64,000 nucleotides of DNA. Origin: Ovis canadensis (Eukaryota > Chordata > Mammalia > Artiodactyla > Bovidae). The first letter of the stretch is position 1. Each line of letters starts with the position of its first letter. The translations under genes and the position numbers were made by a program. This document shows, piece by piece, positions 52,278-62,875 of the stretch. The notes beneath the pieces were generated by a model. That model had not been told where the DNA came from. It saw only the letters and a program-made list of their open reading frames with translations, and did no database searches. Location of the stretch: positions 91,713,501-91,777,500 of the forward strand of contig NC_091251.1 in the NCBI RefSeq assembly GCF_042477335.2. Direction: 5' to 3'.

Positions 52278-55200
52278 AAGGCCCTCTTTAATTGTCTTGG
52301 TTCAGGTCCATTTCTGTCTCTTTTTTTCTTTCATTATTCTGTCCATAACACAAGTAGTGGCTGCTGTTCTTCCTTATTTTCTGAAACGCGTGCCCCATGA
52401 TTTAGTGTTGTATTGCACCCACATAGACTACTGAAATAGACACTCTTGCCTTACTGTGTGCCTTGATTGCTTGCCGTCAGGGCAGGCAGCTTCTCCACCT
52501 CCACTGAAAGTGGACTGGGGCCTGTGGTCTCTGTGCCTTTTGCAGGCTTCACATAGGACATGATACTGCACAGAGCAGACAGAGGTGGAAGGTAATGTGA
52601 CCATGCTTGAGAGTGTGGTACCTGGCAGGATTTTGGGTGGCCTGAGGCTGGAAGACCATCAAGGAGTTTTTTTAGGGCTCTGGAAACCAAGACCTGAGAG
52701 AAGATGGAAAGATCAGGGAGGGTCCAGCTTGTCCCCCAAGAGTTTGTCCCACTCAGAGATTCTCTTGAAACCCCGGTTCACATGGAACTGTGTTCATTCT
52801 AGAAGTTGGCCAGTGTTCTTGGGAATTGTGGGGAGGCCAGGTGCACGTGTGATGAATCCTCTCTAAAGGAGGATGTGAAAGGTGCCTGGCCATAGGGAAG
52901 CTCGTAGCTTAAGGGAACAGACCGTTAGGGGCAGTGGTGAGTAGATGCAGTTTGATTTGTTTGTATTAGTGACAAATTAACTCCTCTGGGAAGTTTAGGG
53001 ATTTAAATATATTCTATAAATACATGTTTTTCTTTGCTTTGTCACTGATGGGGTTTATGGCTTATGTTACATGTTTCCTTCTAATAATAGAATCTTATGT
53101 GAAATTAAAAGCAGTATCTTCCTCTTCTGACTCAGAATTATAAGTGTACTGCTGACTTCCTTCCCAGCTTTTATTTCTTATATTCAACCAGGACTGTGCA
53201 AACAGGTTAGTACGTCTGTGGGCTGAGACCGGTTTCAGCCAGCTAAATTCCCTGTAATCCAGTCTCGATCTGAGAGGCACATCTAAACTTAATTGGAGTT
53301 CTAGGTAGGAAGTGTGGTTACGGAGGCAAAGCCATTTAATTGCAGCTTGTTTGAAAATAAAACCAGCTTGAGTTTTCTTCTCACAAACTTTCTCTGAAAC
53401 ACTTCTTTAGATCTTTTATTTTTGGCAGATGGGTTTTGGGGTGGCAGCCTCATTACTCGTGATGGAGAGGTAAAATAAGCCAGTGGGTGATTTCCCAGAA
53501 TCCTGAGCCTTTGAACATTGCAGTTCCTTTTGGAAGTGCAGAAGCCAGGCTGCCCGTCTCAGATTTATACCCTCTTCCCATTCTCATCTCAACTAGTAAA
53601 TACTGTGGCATCAGTCTGCCTAAAATTGTAACGGCTTAAATTTGTTTAAATGTCTGCAGCAGTTTGGTGATGAAGTTTAGGTAGTGATGATAGTAATAGA
53701 CAAGCAGGCTGACTGAGTTGTGAATTAGTTCTTTTAAGGTTCCCAGGAAGAAAATCACTAACTCACTTTTCATGTCAAGGTCTTAGTGTTGAGTAGAGCA
53801 GGGAGCAGCCTAGAGAAACCATCTGCCCAAAGGTTACCTTTCAGACAAGTCCTTTACAGGAAATTGTGTGTTTTCTGTTTGGAATGGGGTGTGTTCATTC
53901 TTTTGAGAAGCCTTTTTACAATAGTATAATGGTTCCTCTGGAACTCCTAGCAGTGTTCTTTTTCTGCCCTCTCCTGTATTTACAGCTGCTTTTTCCCTAG
54001 GGGAGCATTCATCTGTTTTTTAAAAGCTGAGAGAGAAAACAAGAAGTTCTCTCAAACAGTGAGGTTTGGAAATCAAAACCGCATTTGCCCTTCAGGAGGG
54101 CAAGTTCTTGCGGGGCTCTATGTTGGGGTTGAAGACACGGAAGTGCGGCTGTAGTGTCCCGATTCCCTGCCCTCACCACACTCCCGTGCCCCTCCACCCG
54201 CAGCATGCTTGTGGCAGATGTGAAGGGGTTTGAGCACAGGGCCCATTATGACCCCTTGGTTGTACTAGATCAAACATTGCTTTTCAACCCCTGAGTAAGG
54301 CAGTTTTTTTGGCAGGCCACTGTCTGGCCCCGCATATCCATGGCCAGGGTCCTGGGCTGATGTTAGCCCTGAGGGGCAGGAGGAGTCTGTGGTGATTGCC
54401 CTGGAGTGTGGAGGCAGCAGCAAAGCCGCAGGCGTTTAGGAAAGACCTCTTATTAGGATGCTTTCACTACCGATGCTTCCAGGCCTCGGAGCTGGGGTTT
54501 GCCAGGTCCCTAGATGCAGTTAGTCAACGGACTTCACCCCAGTCCTCCTTAGCCTCTTTCCGCCCAGTTTTAACCGCATAGCTGGTTGTGGACGTGCAGC
54601 TTTGTTTGATGAGGACGAGAGGATTTCTGCTTTGCAGCTGAGTAACTGTGCCTTCTATTTAGGTTCTGTAGAGGGTTACATTTGAAAAGCTAATGAGTGT
54701 TTTCTTCCACTCTGCGCACACAGTGATCCAGAGTGGGCTGCAGCGCAGGTGCTGTTGAAGGCAGATGTTGAGGTGACAGTAAGGGCAGCTGGGCCCTGAA
54801 GCTCCAGGCCTGGCCCCCTGGCTGACAGCCTGTCCCCCAGGGCCAGGTCACCAGAGAGGGCTTCAGCTTCCCTGAAATGACTGCTTCTTATGGCTAATGT
54901 GACCAGCCAGAGGAGGGGGTGGGTTTCCTGGGGAAGAGGGTGGGAGAGTCTTAATTAAGCCAGTCTGGTTTGGCAGTTAGCTCCGACTCGCCTCCAAGTC
55001 TGTGTTGGCTGATAATTCCCTTCAGCGCTCAGAACAAGCCTTTTTCGTTTCCAAACACACACCGCCCCCTACGCCCCCAAAACTACAGCCTTCCTTGAGT
55101 GTTAACTGTGTGTACCTTCTGCTTCCTTTCTGGAAGAGGCAGGTAGCTACTCGTGAATTTTTTCCCCTGAACTGCTCTGGCTGCATTGGAGTTCCTAGAG

Positions 55201-55364
55201 ACTTAGCGCTACCGGACATTCTCATCTAGCAGAGGCCTGGCCAGGAGCCATTCCTGGAGGGCTCAGTGAACAGAGCAGTGGGAACAGTGCTGGGGCTGGC
55301 ACTCAGTCTGGGGGGGCTCTGTGGGAGGTATTTGGGGAACCTTGCTGCGTGAAGAGTTGGGAGA
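52278..55364. other. repeat-poor intron-like stretch
   Basis: For 3.1 kb neither young transposons nor supported exons were found. GC is slightly raised at 54300-54900. A paucity of insertions this long contrasts with the left half of the window. Confidence 0.45.
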
Positions 55365-55500
55365 GCTGAGTTTTGGTTCAGCCACTGACAAGCCCTGTGT
55401 TCCCCGGGCAAGCCATGGTCCCCCTCTAGGCCTCACTTTCCCTCTCTTAACATGGATAGGTTGAACTTTAGGCTGTAATGTGTTAGGATCCCAAGACATA
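55365..55500 (+). repeat. MIR-like SINE fragment
   Basis: The words 'ttggttcagccactgacaag', 'cgggcaagccatggtccccc' and 'tctaggcctcactttccctc' follow the MIR middle part. Confidence 0.6.
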
Positions 55501-56190
55501 CCCCATGAGTCTGCTCCTGATAAAAGAAGGGGACCAGAGGCAGCAAAGGTGGGTGCAGAACCTTGGATGATACTAGAGTTGTTTTCCAGGTTCATCTCAT
55601 GGTGGCAGAGCACTGGGTGACTTTGCCATCCCACCCCCAGGGTGATCTTTGGAGGTGATGCTTGGGTTGGGCCCTGCTCCTTTCATTTCCAGCCCGTGGA
55701 AGGGGTGGGCAGGCACGTGCAGTTGGCTGTCTCTGCCAGCTGCCTGGGGCTGAGCCATCTGCTGCTTAGGCCCGCGGGTAGGGTGGGGGCTGAGCCCCAA
55801 CCTAATCTTCTCTCCCGCACTAGCCGCTCAGCAGAGTCTACCCCACTTCTCCCCACATTCTGTCCTGTGTTTCAGTGCTCTGTTAGGCTACCCTTCACCA
55901 TGGTCTTGCTTTGTTCCAGCTGCCCCCACCCCTAGGAGAACCCTTGCTGTGTTTTTGTTTACTCTGTGTGTATGCTTTGCCCTTTAGCCTGTGCCCCAAG
56001 AATTTTTCTGTAATGTAAGGCAGCGGCAGCAGGAAGACAGTGAAACTTTGGACTCTGTTCCGTGTCTGTTCAGATGCAAATGACGAGTCTCTTCCCATCA
56101 GTTTGTACCCATCCCACCTCCTGAGGAGTCTTTGAACAGCAGGGGTGGGCTGAATCAGTCGCTCAGAAAAGCTCTGATTTAGCCTGTGCT
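55501..56190. other. unique intron-like stretch
   Basis: No repeat or gene was recognised. Confidence 0.4.
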
Positions 56191-56295
56191 TCAAGGCTTG
56201 TGATTAGATTGACTAGTTTTCTGTGAGTATGGTTTCAGTGTGTCTGCCCTCTGATGCCCTCTTGCAACACCTACCATCTTACTTGGGTTTCTCTT

Positions 56296-56560
56296 ACCTT
56301 GGATGTGGGGTATCTCTTCATGGCTGCTCCAGCAAAGCGCAGCCGCTGCTCCTTACCTTGGACAAGGGGTATCTCCTCACCGCCGCCCTTCCTGACATTC
56401 AACGTGGGATAGCTCCTCTAGGCCCTCCTGCGCCCGTGCAGCCACCGCTCCTTGGACGTCGGGTTGCTCCTCCTGGCTGCCGCCCCTGGCTTCGGGCGCG
56501 GGGTGGCTGCTCTCGGCTGTTCCTGCACCGTGGCAGCCTGGCACTCTCGGCCGCTGCCCC
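56296..56560 (+). repeat. degenerate GC-rich tandem array
   Basis: About five units of 38-60 bases share a core like CCTTGGACGTGGGGTAGCTC followed by CTCCTCGGCCGCCGC-type text. Starts are near 56297, 56357, 56396, 56452 and 56489. CpG is frequent, unlike flanking DNA. The last unit runs directly into BovB sequence at 56560/56561. Confidence 0.8.
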
Positions 56561-57967
56561 TGAAAGTGCTGCACTCGATATGCCAGCAAATTTGGAAAAC
56601 TCAGCAGTGGCCGCAGGACTGGAAAAGGTCAGTTTTCATTCCAGTCCCAAAGAAAGGCAATGCCAAAGAATGCTCAAACTACTGCACAGTTGCCCTCATC
56701 TCACATGCTAGTAAAGTAACACTCAAAATTCTCCAAGCCAGGCTTCAGCAATACGTGAGCTGTGAACTCCCTGATGTTCAAGCTGGTTTTAGAAAAGGCA
56801 GAGGAACCAGAGATCAAATTGCCAACATCTGCTGGATCATGGAAAAAAGCAAGAGATTTCCAGAAAAACATCTATTTCTGCTTTATTGACTATGCCAAAG
56901 CCTTTGACCATGTGGATCATAAGAAACTGGAAAATTCTTCAAGAGATGGGAATACCAGACCGCCTGACCTGCCTCTTGAGAAATCTGTATGCAGGTCAGG
57001 AAGCAACAGTTAGAACAATGTGGAACAACAGACTGGTTCCAAATAGGAAAAGGAGTATGTCAAGGCTGTATATTGTCACCCTGCTTATTTAACTTCTATG
57101 CAGAGTACATCATGAGAAACGCTGGGCTGGATGAAACACAAGCTGGAATCAAGATTGCCGGGAGAAATATCAATCACCTCAGATATGCAGATGACTCCAC
57201 CCTTATGGCAGAAAGTGAAGAGGAACTTAAAAGCCTCTTGATGAAAGTGAAAGAGTAGAGTGGAAAATGTTGGCTTAAAGTTCAACATTCAGAAAACGAA
57301 GATCATGGCATCCTGTCCCATCGCTTCATGGGAAGTAGATGGGGAAACAGTGGAAATGGTGTCAGACTTTATTTTTCTGGGCTCCAAAATCACTGCAGAT
57401 GGTGACTGCAGCCATGAAATTAAAAGACGCTTACTCCTTGGAAGAAAAGTTATGAGCAACCTAGATAGCATATTGAAAAGCAGAGACATTACTTTGCCGA
57501 CTAAGGTCCGTCTAGTCAAGGCTATGGTTTTTCCTGTGGTCATGTATGGATGTGAGAGTTGGACTGTGAAGAAGGCTGAGTGCCGAAGAATTGATGCTTT
57601 TGAACTGTGGTGTTGGAGAAGACTCTTAAGAGTCCCTTGGACTGCAAGGAGATCCAACCAGTCCATTCTGAAGGAGATCAGCCCTGGGATTTCTTCGGAA
57701 GGAATGATGCTAAAGCTGAAACTCCAGTACTTTGGCTACCTGATGCGAAGAGCTGACTCATTGGAAAAGACTCTGATGCTGGGAGGGATTGGGGGCAGGA
57801 GAAGAAGGGGACGACCGAGGATGAGATGGCTGGATGGCATCACTGACTCGATGGACGGGAGTCTGAGTGAACTCCGGGAGTTGGTGATGGACAGGGAGGC
57901 CTGGTGTGCTGCGATTCATGGGGTTGCAAAGAGTCGGACACGACTGAGCGACTGAACTGAACTGAAC
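56561..57967 (+). mobile_element. BovB LINE part of the composite
   Basis: It starts at 'tgaaagtgctgcactcgata', inside the reverse transcriptase coding region. It contains FIDYAKAFDHVDH (motif A) and [15 protein letters not shown] (motif C), broken by frameshifts near 56850 and 56930 and by a stop at 57256-57258. It shares with the copy at 47345 the same short form 'gttagaacaatgtggaac'. Older BovB pieces in this window have a version two bases longer. No endonuclease domain is present. Confidence 0.95.
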
Positions 57968-57978
57968 TCAAGGCTTGT

Positions 57979-58186
57979 AGGCAAGAGGCAAAGAGAAAGG
58001 AACTTGTCTTCATGACTGTAGGTGACTCTGGGTTTGGAAGTTCTGAACTGGTGTGTATGTGTGTGTACATGTGCACAAACTGTGCAAGGAGGTGGAGTTA
58101 GAATAGAATGTGGACAGTCTTGAAAGTCAATCTTTACAAGTGAGGAAATGACAGAGCAGGGAATACAAGGGCAGTATGCGCTAAAC
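57979..58186. other. non-coding spacer with short TG run
   Basis: A short TGTG run lies at 58050-58070. Nothing else was recognised. Confidence 0.4.
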
Positions 58187-58605
58187 TAGGGCTTCTCAAA
58201 CTTTTCAAACTTCTCAAACCAGGGGAATCTTACTAAAATGCAGATTTTCATTCTGTGGATCAGGGATGAGGGAGAAAGAAGTGGCAGCCCACTCCAATAT
58301 TCTTGCCTGGAGAATCCTGTGGATGGAGGAGCTTGGTGGGCTGCTGTCCATAGGGTCGCACAGAGTCAGACATGACCGAAGCAACTTAGCATGCATGCAT
58401 GCATGCATTGGAGAAGGAAATGGCAACCCACTCCAGTATTCTTGCCTGGAGAATCCCAGGGACAGAGGAGCCTGGTGGGCTGCCATCTGTGGGGTTGCAC
58501 AGAGTCGGGACATCACTGAAGTGACTTAGGAGCAGACCCTGAGACTCAGTGTCTCTGTTAAGCTCCCAAGTGATTCCAGGGCTGCTCCTCAGTGGCCCGA
58601 GCCTC
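58187..58605 (+). repeat. MER5A element split by a Bov-A2
   Basis: The left piece ('tagggcttctcaaactttt', 'ggggaatcttactaaaatgc') and right piece ('accctgagactcagtgtctc', 'ctcccaagtgattccagggc') form one MER5A around the SINE. Confidence 0.75.
58268..58533 (+). mobile_element. Bov-A2 SINE
   Basis: Two Bov-A monomers ('gtggcagcccactccaata' and 'ggaaatggcaacccactcc') are linked by a (GCAT)n joint at 58390-58408. The element ends 'cactgaagtgacttagga'. Confidence 0.94.
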
Positions 58606-58879
58606 CCCCTCCTCCTCTTAACACTGATGAATAAGATTGACCTGAAAAGGCAGAAGGGAGACTTTCCTATGTATTTTAAACCTGAGAGCCTGGGCTGGTC
58701 TTTAAGCCAGTGTTTGCAGAGCCCTTTCTAGATCACTTGTACCTGAGCTCCTGGCTTCTCCAGAGCTCCCCCTTCGCTGGATTCTGTCTCTACAATAGCA
58801 GAACCTCTGTCCTTCAGGGGTGGATGTGCATACTAAGCTGGATCCTTTCTCTTTGGCTCATGATAAGGACAGATAGCAT
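58606..58879. other. non-coding spacer
   Basis: Nothing was recognised. Confidence 0.4.
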
Positions 58880-59045
58880 TCAAATAGAATTTGAGAGCTG
58901 GAAGAACTCCTCAGTCATCTTTTCCAAGCCTTCTGTTTTACAGAGGAGGAAATGGGCCCAGAAAAGTTTTGTGATATATAACAGCCAGAATCAACAGCTA
59001 GTGGCCGAGATGGGGTGAACACCCAGACCTCTAAACTCTTATTAA
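58880..59045 (+). repeat. old CORE-SINE-like (MIR-related) fragment
   Basis: The words 'gagctggaagaactcctcag', 'ttctgttttacagaggagga' and 'acacccagacctctaaactc' follow the conserved order of an ancient SINE. Confidence 0.55.
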
Positions 59046-59214
59046 ATTCCTCTGAGGGACTGTAAGCCTGAGTTAGGGACAACAGCAGGATCAAGGAAGA
59101 GCAGGATAGGAAGAGGCTTGCCGGTGGCAGCAGGGAGTTTACAATGTGCACAGCTTCTGCTGGTACCTGCTCAGCTCCATGCTGATCACTCAGGCCAGGG
59201 CTCTCAGCTGCAGC
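59046..59214. other. non-coding spacer
   Basis: Nothing was recognised. Confidence 0.4.
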
Positions 59215-59407
59215 CTTTTTGACGTTTGGGGCCAAATTCTTTGTTCTGGGGGGCTGTCCTGTGCATCATGGGATTTTCGCTGGCACCCTGGACCTCTGCC
59301 TCTTGGATGCCAATAGCATCCCCCAGGTTAAGACAGTCAAAAAGTCCTCCAAATGTTGCTAGAAACCCTGGCTTGTAAAATTGCCCCCGTTGAAAACCAC
59401 TTGTTCA
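59215..59407 (-). repeat. MER20 hAT-Charlie element, near full length
   Basis: The reversed MER20 text includes 'ccaaattctttgttctggg', 'gggctgtcctgtgcatcatg', 'ggatgccaatagcatccccc' and the end 'cccgttgaaaaccactt'. Confidence 0.85.
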
Positions 59408-60129
59408 GGCAGTAAGGTATTTTGGGAAGGAGAGTCTCTCTTGGGCACCTGTACTAGGGTTTTTTGAGAGAGTGATGGTCTCAAGAGCTTTCCAAAAAAG
59501 CACAAAAAAAAAAGATAGAGCTCCAGCCTTCCCGGGACCTTATAGTTTATTAACTACAGTTTAGTGGAGAGACCAGACCAGCCAATGTCAAAAACAGATA
59601 AATTGCCATTTTCATTGGTCCCTCCACGGTAGAGCCCCAGGCTGGACTCTGAAGAATGGGGTGCCTGCCCAGGGTCCTTAATGAGAAGAAGATTATGTTA
59701 CCCTGGGCTGGGTTGCATAGCTAAGGATTGAGTAACTCTGTGTCACTTCTTGAGTTACTTTTACCTGCTTCTTAAGGAATATTTCTTTCGTTCTGAAAAA
59801 AACATTTTATCTGAATCTGTAAAGGCCCGTCAGACACATTAACCAATAGATGTGCACACTTGAGGGAGGGGGGCGTCTTGAGGCCTAATGCTGGTGAGGC
59901 TGACTCTTTCCATGATGGGGTTTACTGTTTCTTTCTTCCTTGATTTTCTTCAGCTAAGGGATGGATCCTCTGATAGACCTTGCTTGTCTCTTTTCCAGTG
60001 TCTTAAGGAATATGACTGTATAAGAGCTTGAGTTTGTAATGTTGAGTCAAGAGTATAAAATGTGTCTCTACGAAAGTAAGAAAGGGTCTTTACCCCTTTT
60101 TACTCCTCATAGAATCCTGTACTTCCAAA
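59408..60129. other. non-coding, nothing recognised
   Basis: An A run lies at 59502-59512. No gene or repeat was recognised. Confidence 0.4.
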
Positions 60130-60340
60130 GAGCTTCCCTGGTGGCTCAGTGTTAAAAGAATCTGCCTGCCAATGTTGGAGGTGCTGGTTCAATCCCTGGG
60201 TCAGGAAGATCCCTTGGAGAAGGGAATGGCCACCCACTCCAGTATTCTTTCTGGGAAATCCCATGGACGGGGGAGCCTAGTGGGCTACAGTCCATGGGGG
60301 TCACAAAAAGTTGGCCATGACTTAGTGACTAAAGAACAAG
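60130..60340 (+). mobile_element. Bov-tA SINE
   Basis: The head 'agcttccctggtggctcag' and B-box 'gctggttcaatccctgggtc' are followed by a Bov-A body with small deletions ('cagtattctttctgggaaat'). Confidence 0.93.
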
Positions 60341-60489
60341 TACTTGCAGATGTTTATAAGACCACTGTGTTTACATCTTGTGCTCAGCACAGGCCTCCCT
60401 GAAAAATATTACTGCAGATCACAAAAAACCCAGTGATGGGAACTCATAGTTCCCGTCAACTTTCCTTAGGAAATCAGTGTCAAATTGAC
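60341..60489. other. non-coding spacer
   Basis: Nothing was recognised. Confidence 0.4.
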
Positions 60490-61950
60490 TTTTTTCCCCA
60501 ATACTTTGAACATGATGCTCCGTTGCCTCCTGGATTGCATTGTTTATAACAGGAGACTTGCTGTAATTCTTTGTTTCTCTGGGTGCATTGTCTGTCCTCC
60601 TACCCTTTCATGACTGCTTTTAATATTTTCTCTTTAATGATCATTTTCATCATTTTGATTACAGTGTGCCGTGCGGTGTTTTCTTGTTGAAGTACTTCTT
60701 CTTGTGGTTTGATGAGTTTCTTGAATCTGTGAGTTCATAGTTTACATCAAAAAATTTTTTTGTGCATACCTATGTGTTCTTCCCATGCCTCAATTATGCA
60801 CGTGTTAGGCTGCTTGATACAGTCATACTTCTGACTTATGTTCTGTGTATATCTCTTTGGATAGTTTCTGTTGCTGTGTTTTCAAGTTTATTGAATTTTT
60901 TCTTCGGCAGTGTCTAATCTGTTAATCCCATCCTGTATTTTTTCAGGTATTTGTATTTTTCCCTCTAGAAGTTTAAACGTTTGAGTCTTTGTGGTCTCCT
61001 GCCTGTGCCTTCCTCTTTTCTCATGAACACACCGAGTATATTTGTAACAGAGATTTGACCATCCTTGTCCACCAGTTCTGTCACCTGTGTCATTTCTAGG
61101 TCTGTTTCTATTTGTTTATTCTCCTCCTGTGACCACAGGTCATGGTCATAATTTTCTGCCTCTTTGCATGTCTGCTCAGTTTTTATTTGAAACTAGACGT
61201 AGTGAGTTGTATGTTGTTAGGTGCTGAAACTTTCCATATTCCTTTAAAAACTTTTTGGCTTTGTTCTCAGAAGCAGTTCAGTTAGTACTTAGAATTGGTT
61301 TGATCCTTTCAAGGCTTGGTTCTCAGCCTTTATTTATTTATTTATTTTTGTCCTTTTTCTTTTCTTTTTTTTTTTTGCAGACAGCCTTTAGTCTAGGGCT
61401 AGGATGGTCCCACTATTGAGGCCAAACACTTGTGAAGATTCCTTCCAGTGCCCTGTGAACCAGGAGACTTTTATTTTTTTCCACTCTGGCCCATGGGAAT
61501 GTGTAAACTTCTGGCTCTGTGTGAGCGTCAGGGGTTAGTTCTTTCCTTAGCCTTGTTAGTTTCCTCTAACACGTGCACGGATCAACACTCAGCCTCTGCA
61601 GATGGTTAGTTTTTTCTCTTTGAGCTCCCTCCTCTCAGTTTCTTTGCCCTGCACATTCTAGCCTCCTTGACATCCCCCAGTTCCCAGCTGTCTCTTTAAC
61701 TCAGTGAAATCATTGAACTCTTTCAGGTTTTTATTTGCCTACTCTATGGTCTGAAGACTCCTTTATGGGGTTAGCTGGGGCACCCGCAGGACTCTGCATT
61801 TCTTTCCCTTTTTTCAAGGATCACTGCCCTGTGCTACCTATTTTTGAATGTCTGAAAACCATTATTTCATAAATTATCTCTGATTTTCTAGTTGTTTAAG
61901 GAAAAAGTAAATCTAGTCTCTGTTATTCCATTATGACTTCTGTGTCCCTC
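60490..61950 (-). mobile_element. old L1 (L1M-type), about 1.4 kb
   Basis: Recognisable old-L1 text includes 'ctgcctctttgcatgtctgc', 'ttgttaggtgctgaaacttt', 'ttgatcctttcaaggcttgg' and, near the right end, 'tctagttgtttaaggaaaaa' and 'ctctgttattccattatgac'. T-rich simple sequence (61328-61378) interrupts it. The minus orientation is inferred from memory of the family and is less certain than the identity. Confidence 0.6.
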
Positions 61951-62424
61951 AGGCTAATTTTTAGGTGTCTTTTGCCTCCTGTGTTCACTTGTTGAAAAAT
62001 TAATGCAGTGAGACAGATTTCATTGGGAATTCAACCAGGTTCAGGTCATGTCACTGCACCAAACATTTACCAAACAGCTACCATGTCCACAGGAACAGCG
62101 TGCTGTAGTGTCATGCAGTATGTGGTGTGTAATCTGGAACTTAGCCTGTATTGCGATGCCCTGCTTCCAGGCAGAACACTGAGTGTGTACTTCAGGTTTA
62201 TCCTGGCATGCGCATACGCATGCATGCGCTCTGAGCCTCGTTCCTGTGCCTCCTCACCACAGGCCCATTCAGCCTGGGTGGGTGACTGATCTAATAGGCA
62301 CAATTGATGAGCAAATAGTGGGTGCTCAGCTGTCTGTCGACAAGTGAGGCTCCCGACTGCTCTGTGCAGACACAGGAGCTCTAAATTCCTATGTGCAGTG
62401 GCCCTTCCATCTTCCCTAGTCTCA
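61951..62424. other. non-coding, nothing recognised
   Basis: A short GCATGCGCATACGCATGC-like alternating purine-pyrimidine run lies at 62205-62228. No gene was recognised. Confidence 0.4.
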
Positions 62425-62605
62425 CTGTGCCAAATATTGTATTAAGCTCTTCGGAAATGTGTGAAGCACGGACTCGTCACAATTCTATGAACTAGGTATT
62501 GCTACCCCAACTCCGTATATGACGAAACAGAGACACAGCAGGTAACGCAGGACACCTAAGTACCTCTAAAAACAAGAGGCAGAATCAGGACTGGACTCCT
62601 TATGA
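62425..62605 (-). repeat. MIR SINE fragment
   Basis: The words 'gtgccaaatattgtattaag', 'cgtcacaattctatgaacta' and 'ggtattgctaccccaactcc' follow the reversed MIR tail. Confidence 0.72.
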
Positions 62606-62689
62606 CTAAAAAATCCATGTTGTGATTAATTCTTTAATTGGCTGTTTCATTTCCTTCTCCTGGCTCCACCTTACTTCCCTGTTTCCTCT

Positions 62690-62875
62690 GTGGCGCTTTG
62701 GCTGTATATCTCTCACGGGCTTTCACGTTTTACCTCATCGTAGTTATCTGCGTATGTGTCTCACCTCCCCTGTAGACTGTAAACTCTTTAAAGGTATGAG
62801 CTTTCCCTCACTTTGGTACCTTTTGTGGAATCCAGTATAAGTAAGTGCTCTTTATATGTGTTGAATGAAGTCAGT
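62690..62875 (+). repeat. L2 LINE 3'-end fragment
   Basis: The words 'ctgtagactgtaaactcttt', 'ctttggtaccttttgtggaa' and 'atatgtgttgaatgaagtca' are the L2 3' end. Confidence 0.75.

Larger units (their letters stand above)
56191..57978 (+). mobile_element. composite retroposon: leader + GC-rich tandem array + BovB 3' half
   Basis: A perfect 11-bp duplication TCAAGGCTTGT (56191-56201 and 57968-57978) encloses three parts as one insertion. They are a 94-base leader (56202-56295), a degenerate GC-rich tandem array (56296-56560) and the 3' part of a BovB (56561-57967) ending in the normal 'gaactgaactgaac' tail. A single pair of duplications around all three means they were integrated together from one RNA, not assembled in place. 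The plan resembles primate SVA elements, which also join a GC-rich tandem array to other repeat pieces. The leader and array text looks familiar from other bovid sequence, so the unit may be a multicopy family. I cannot confirm that here. Confidence 0.75.
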
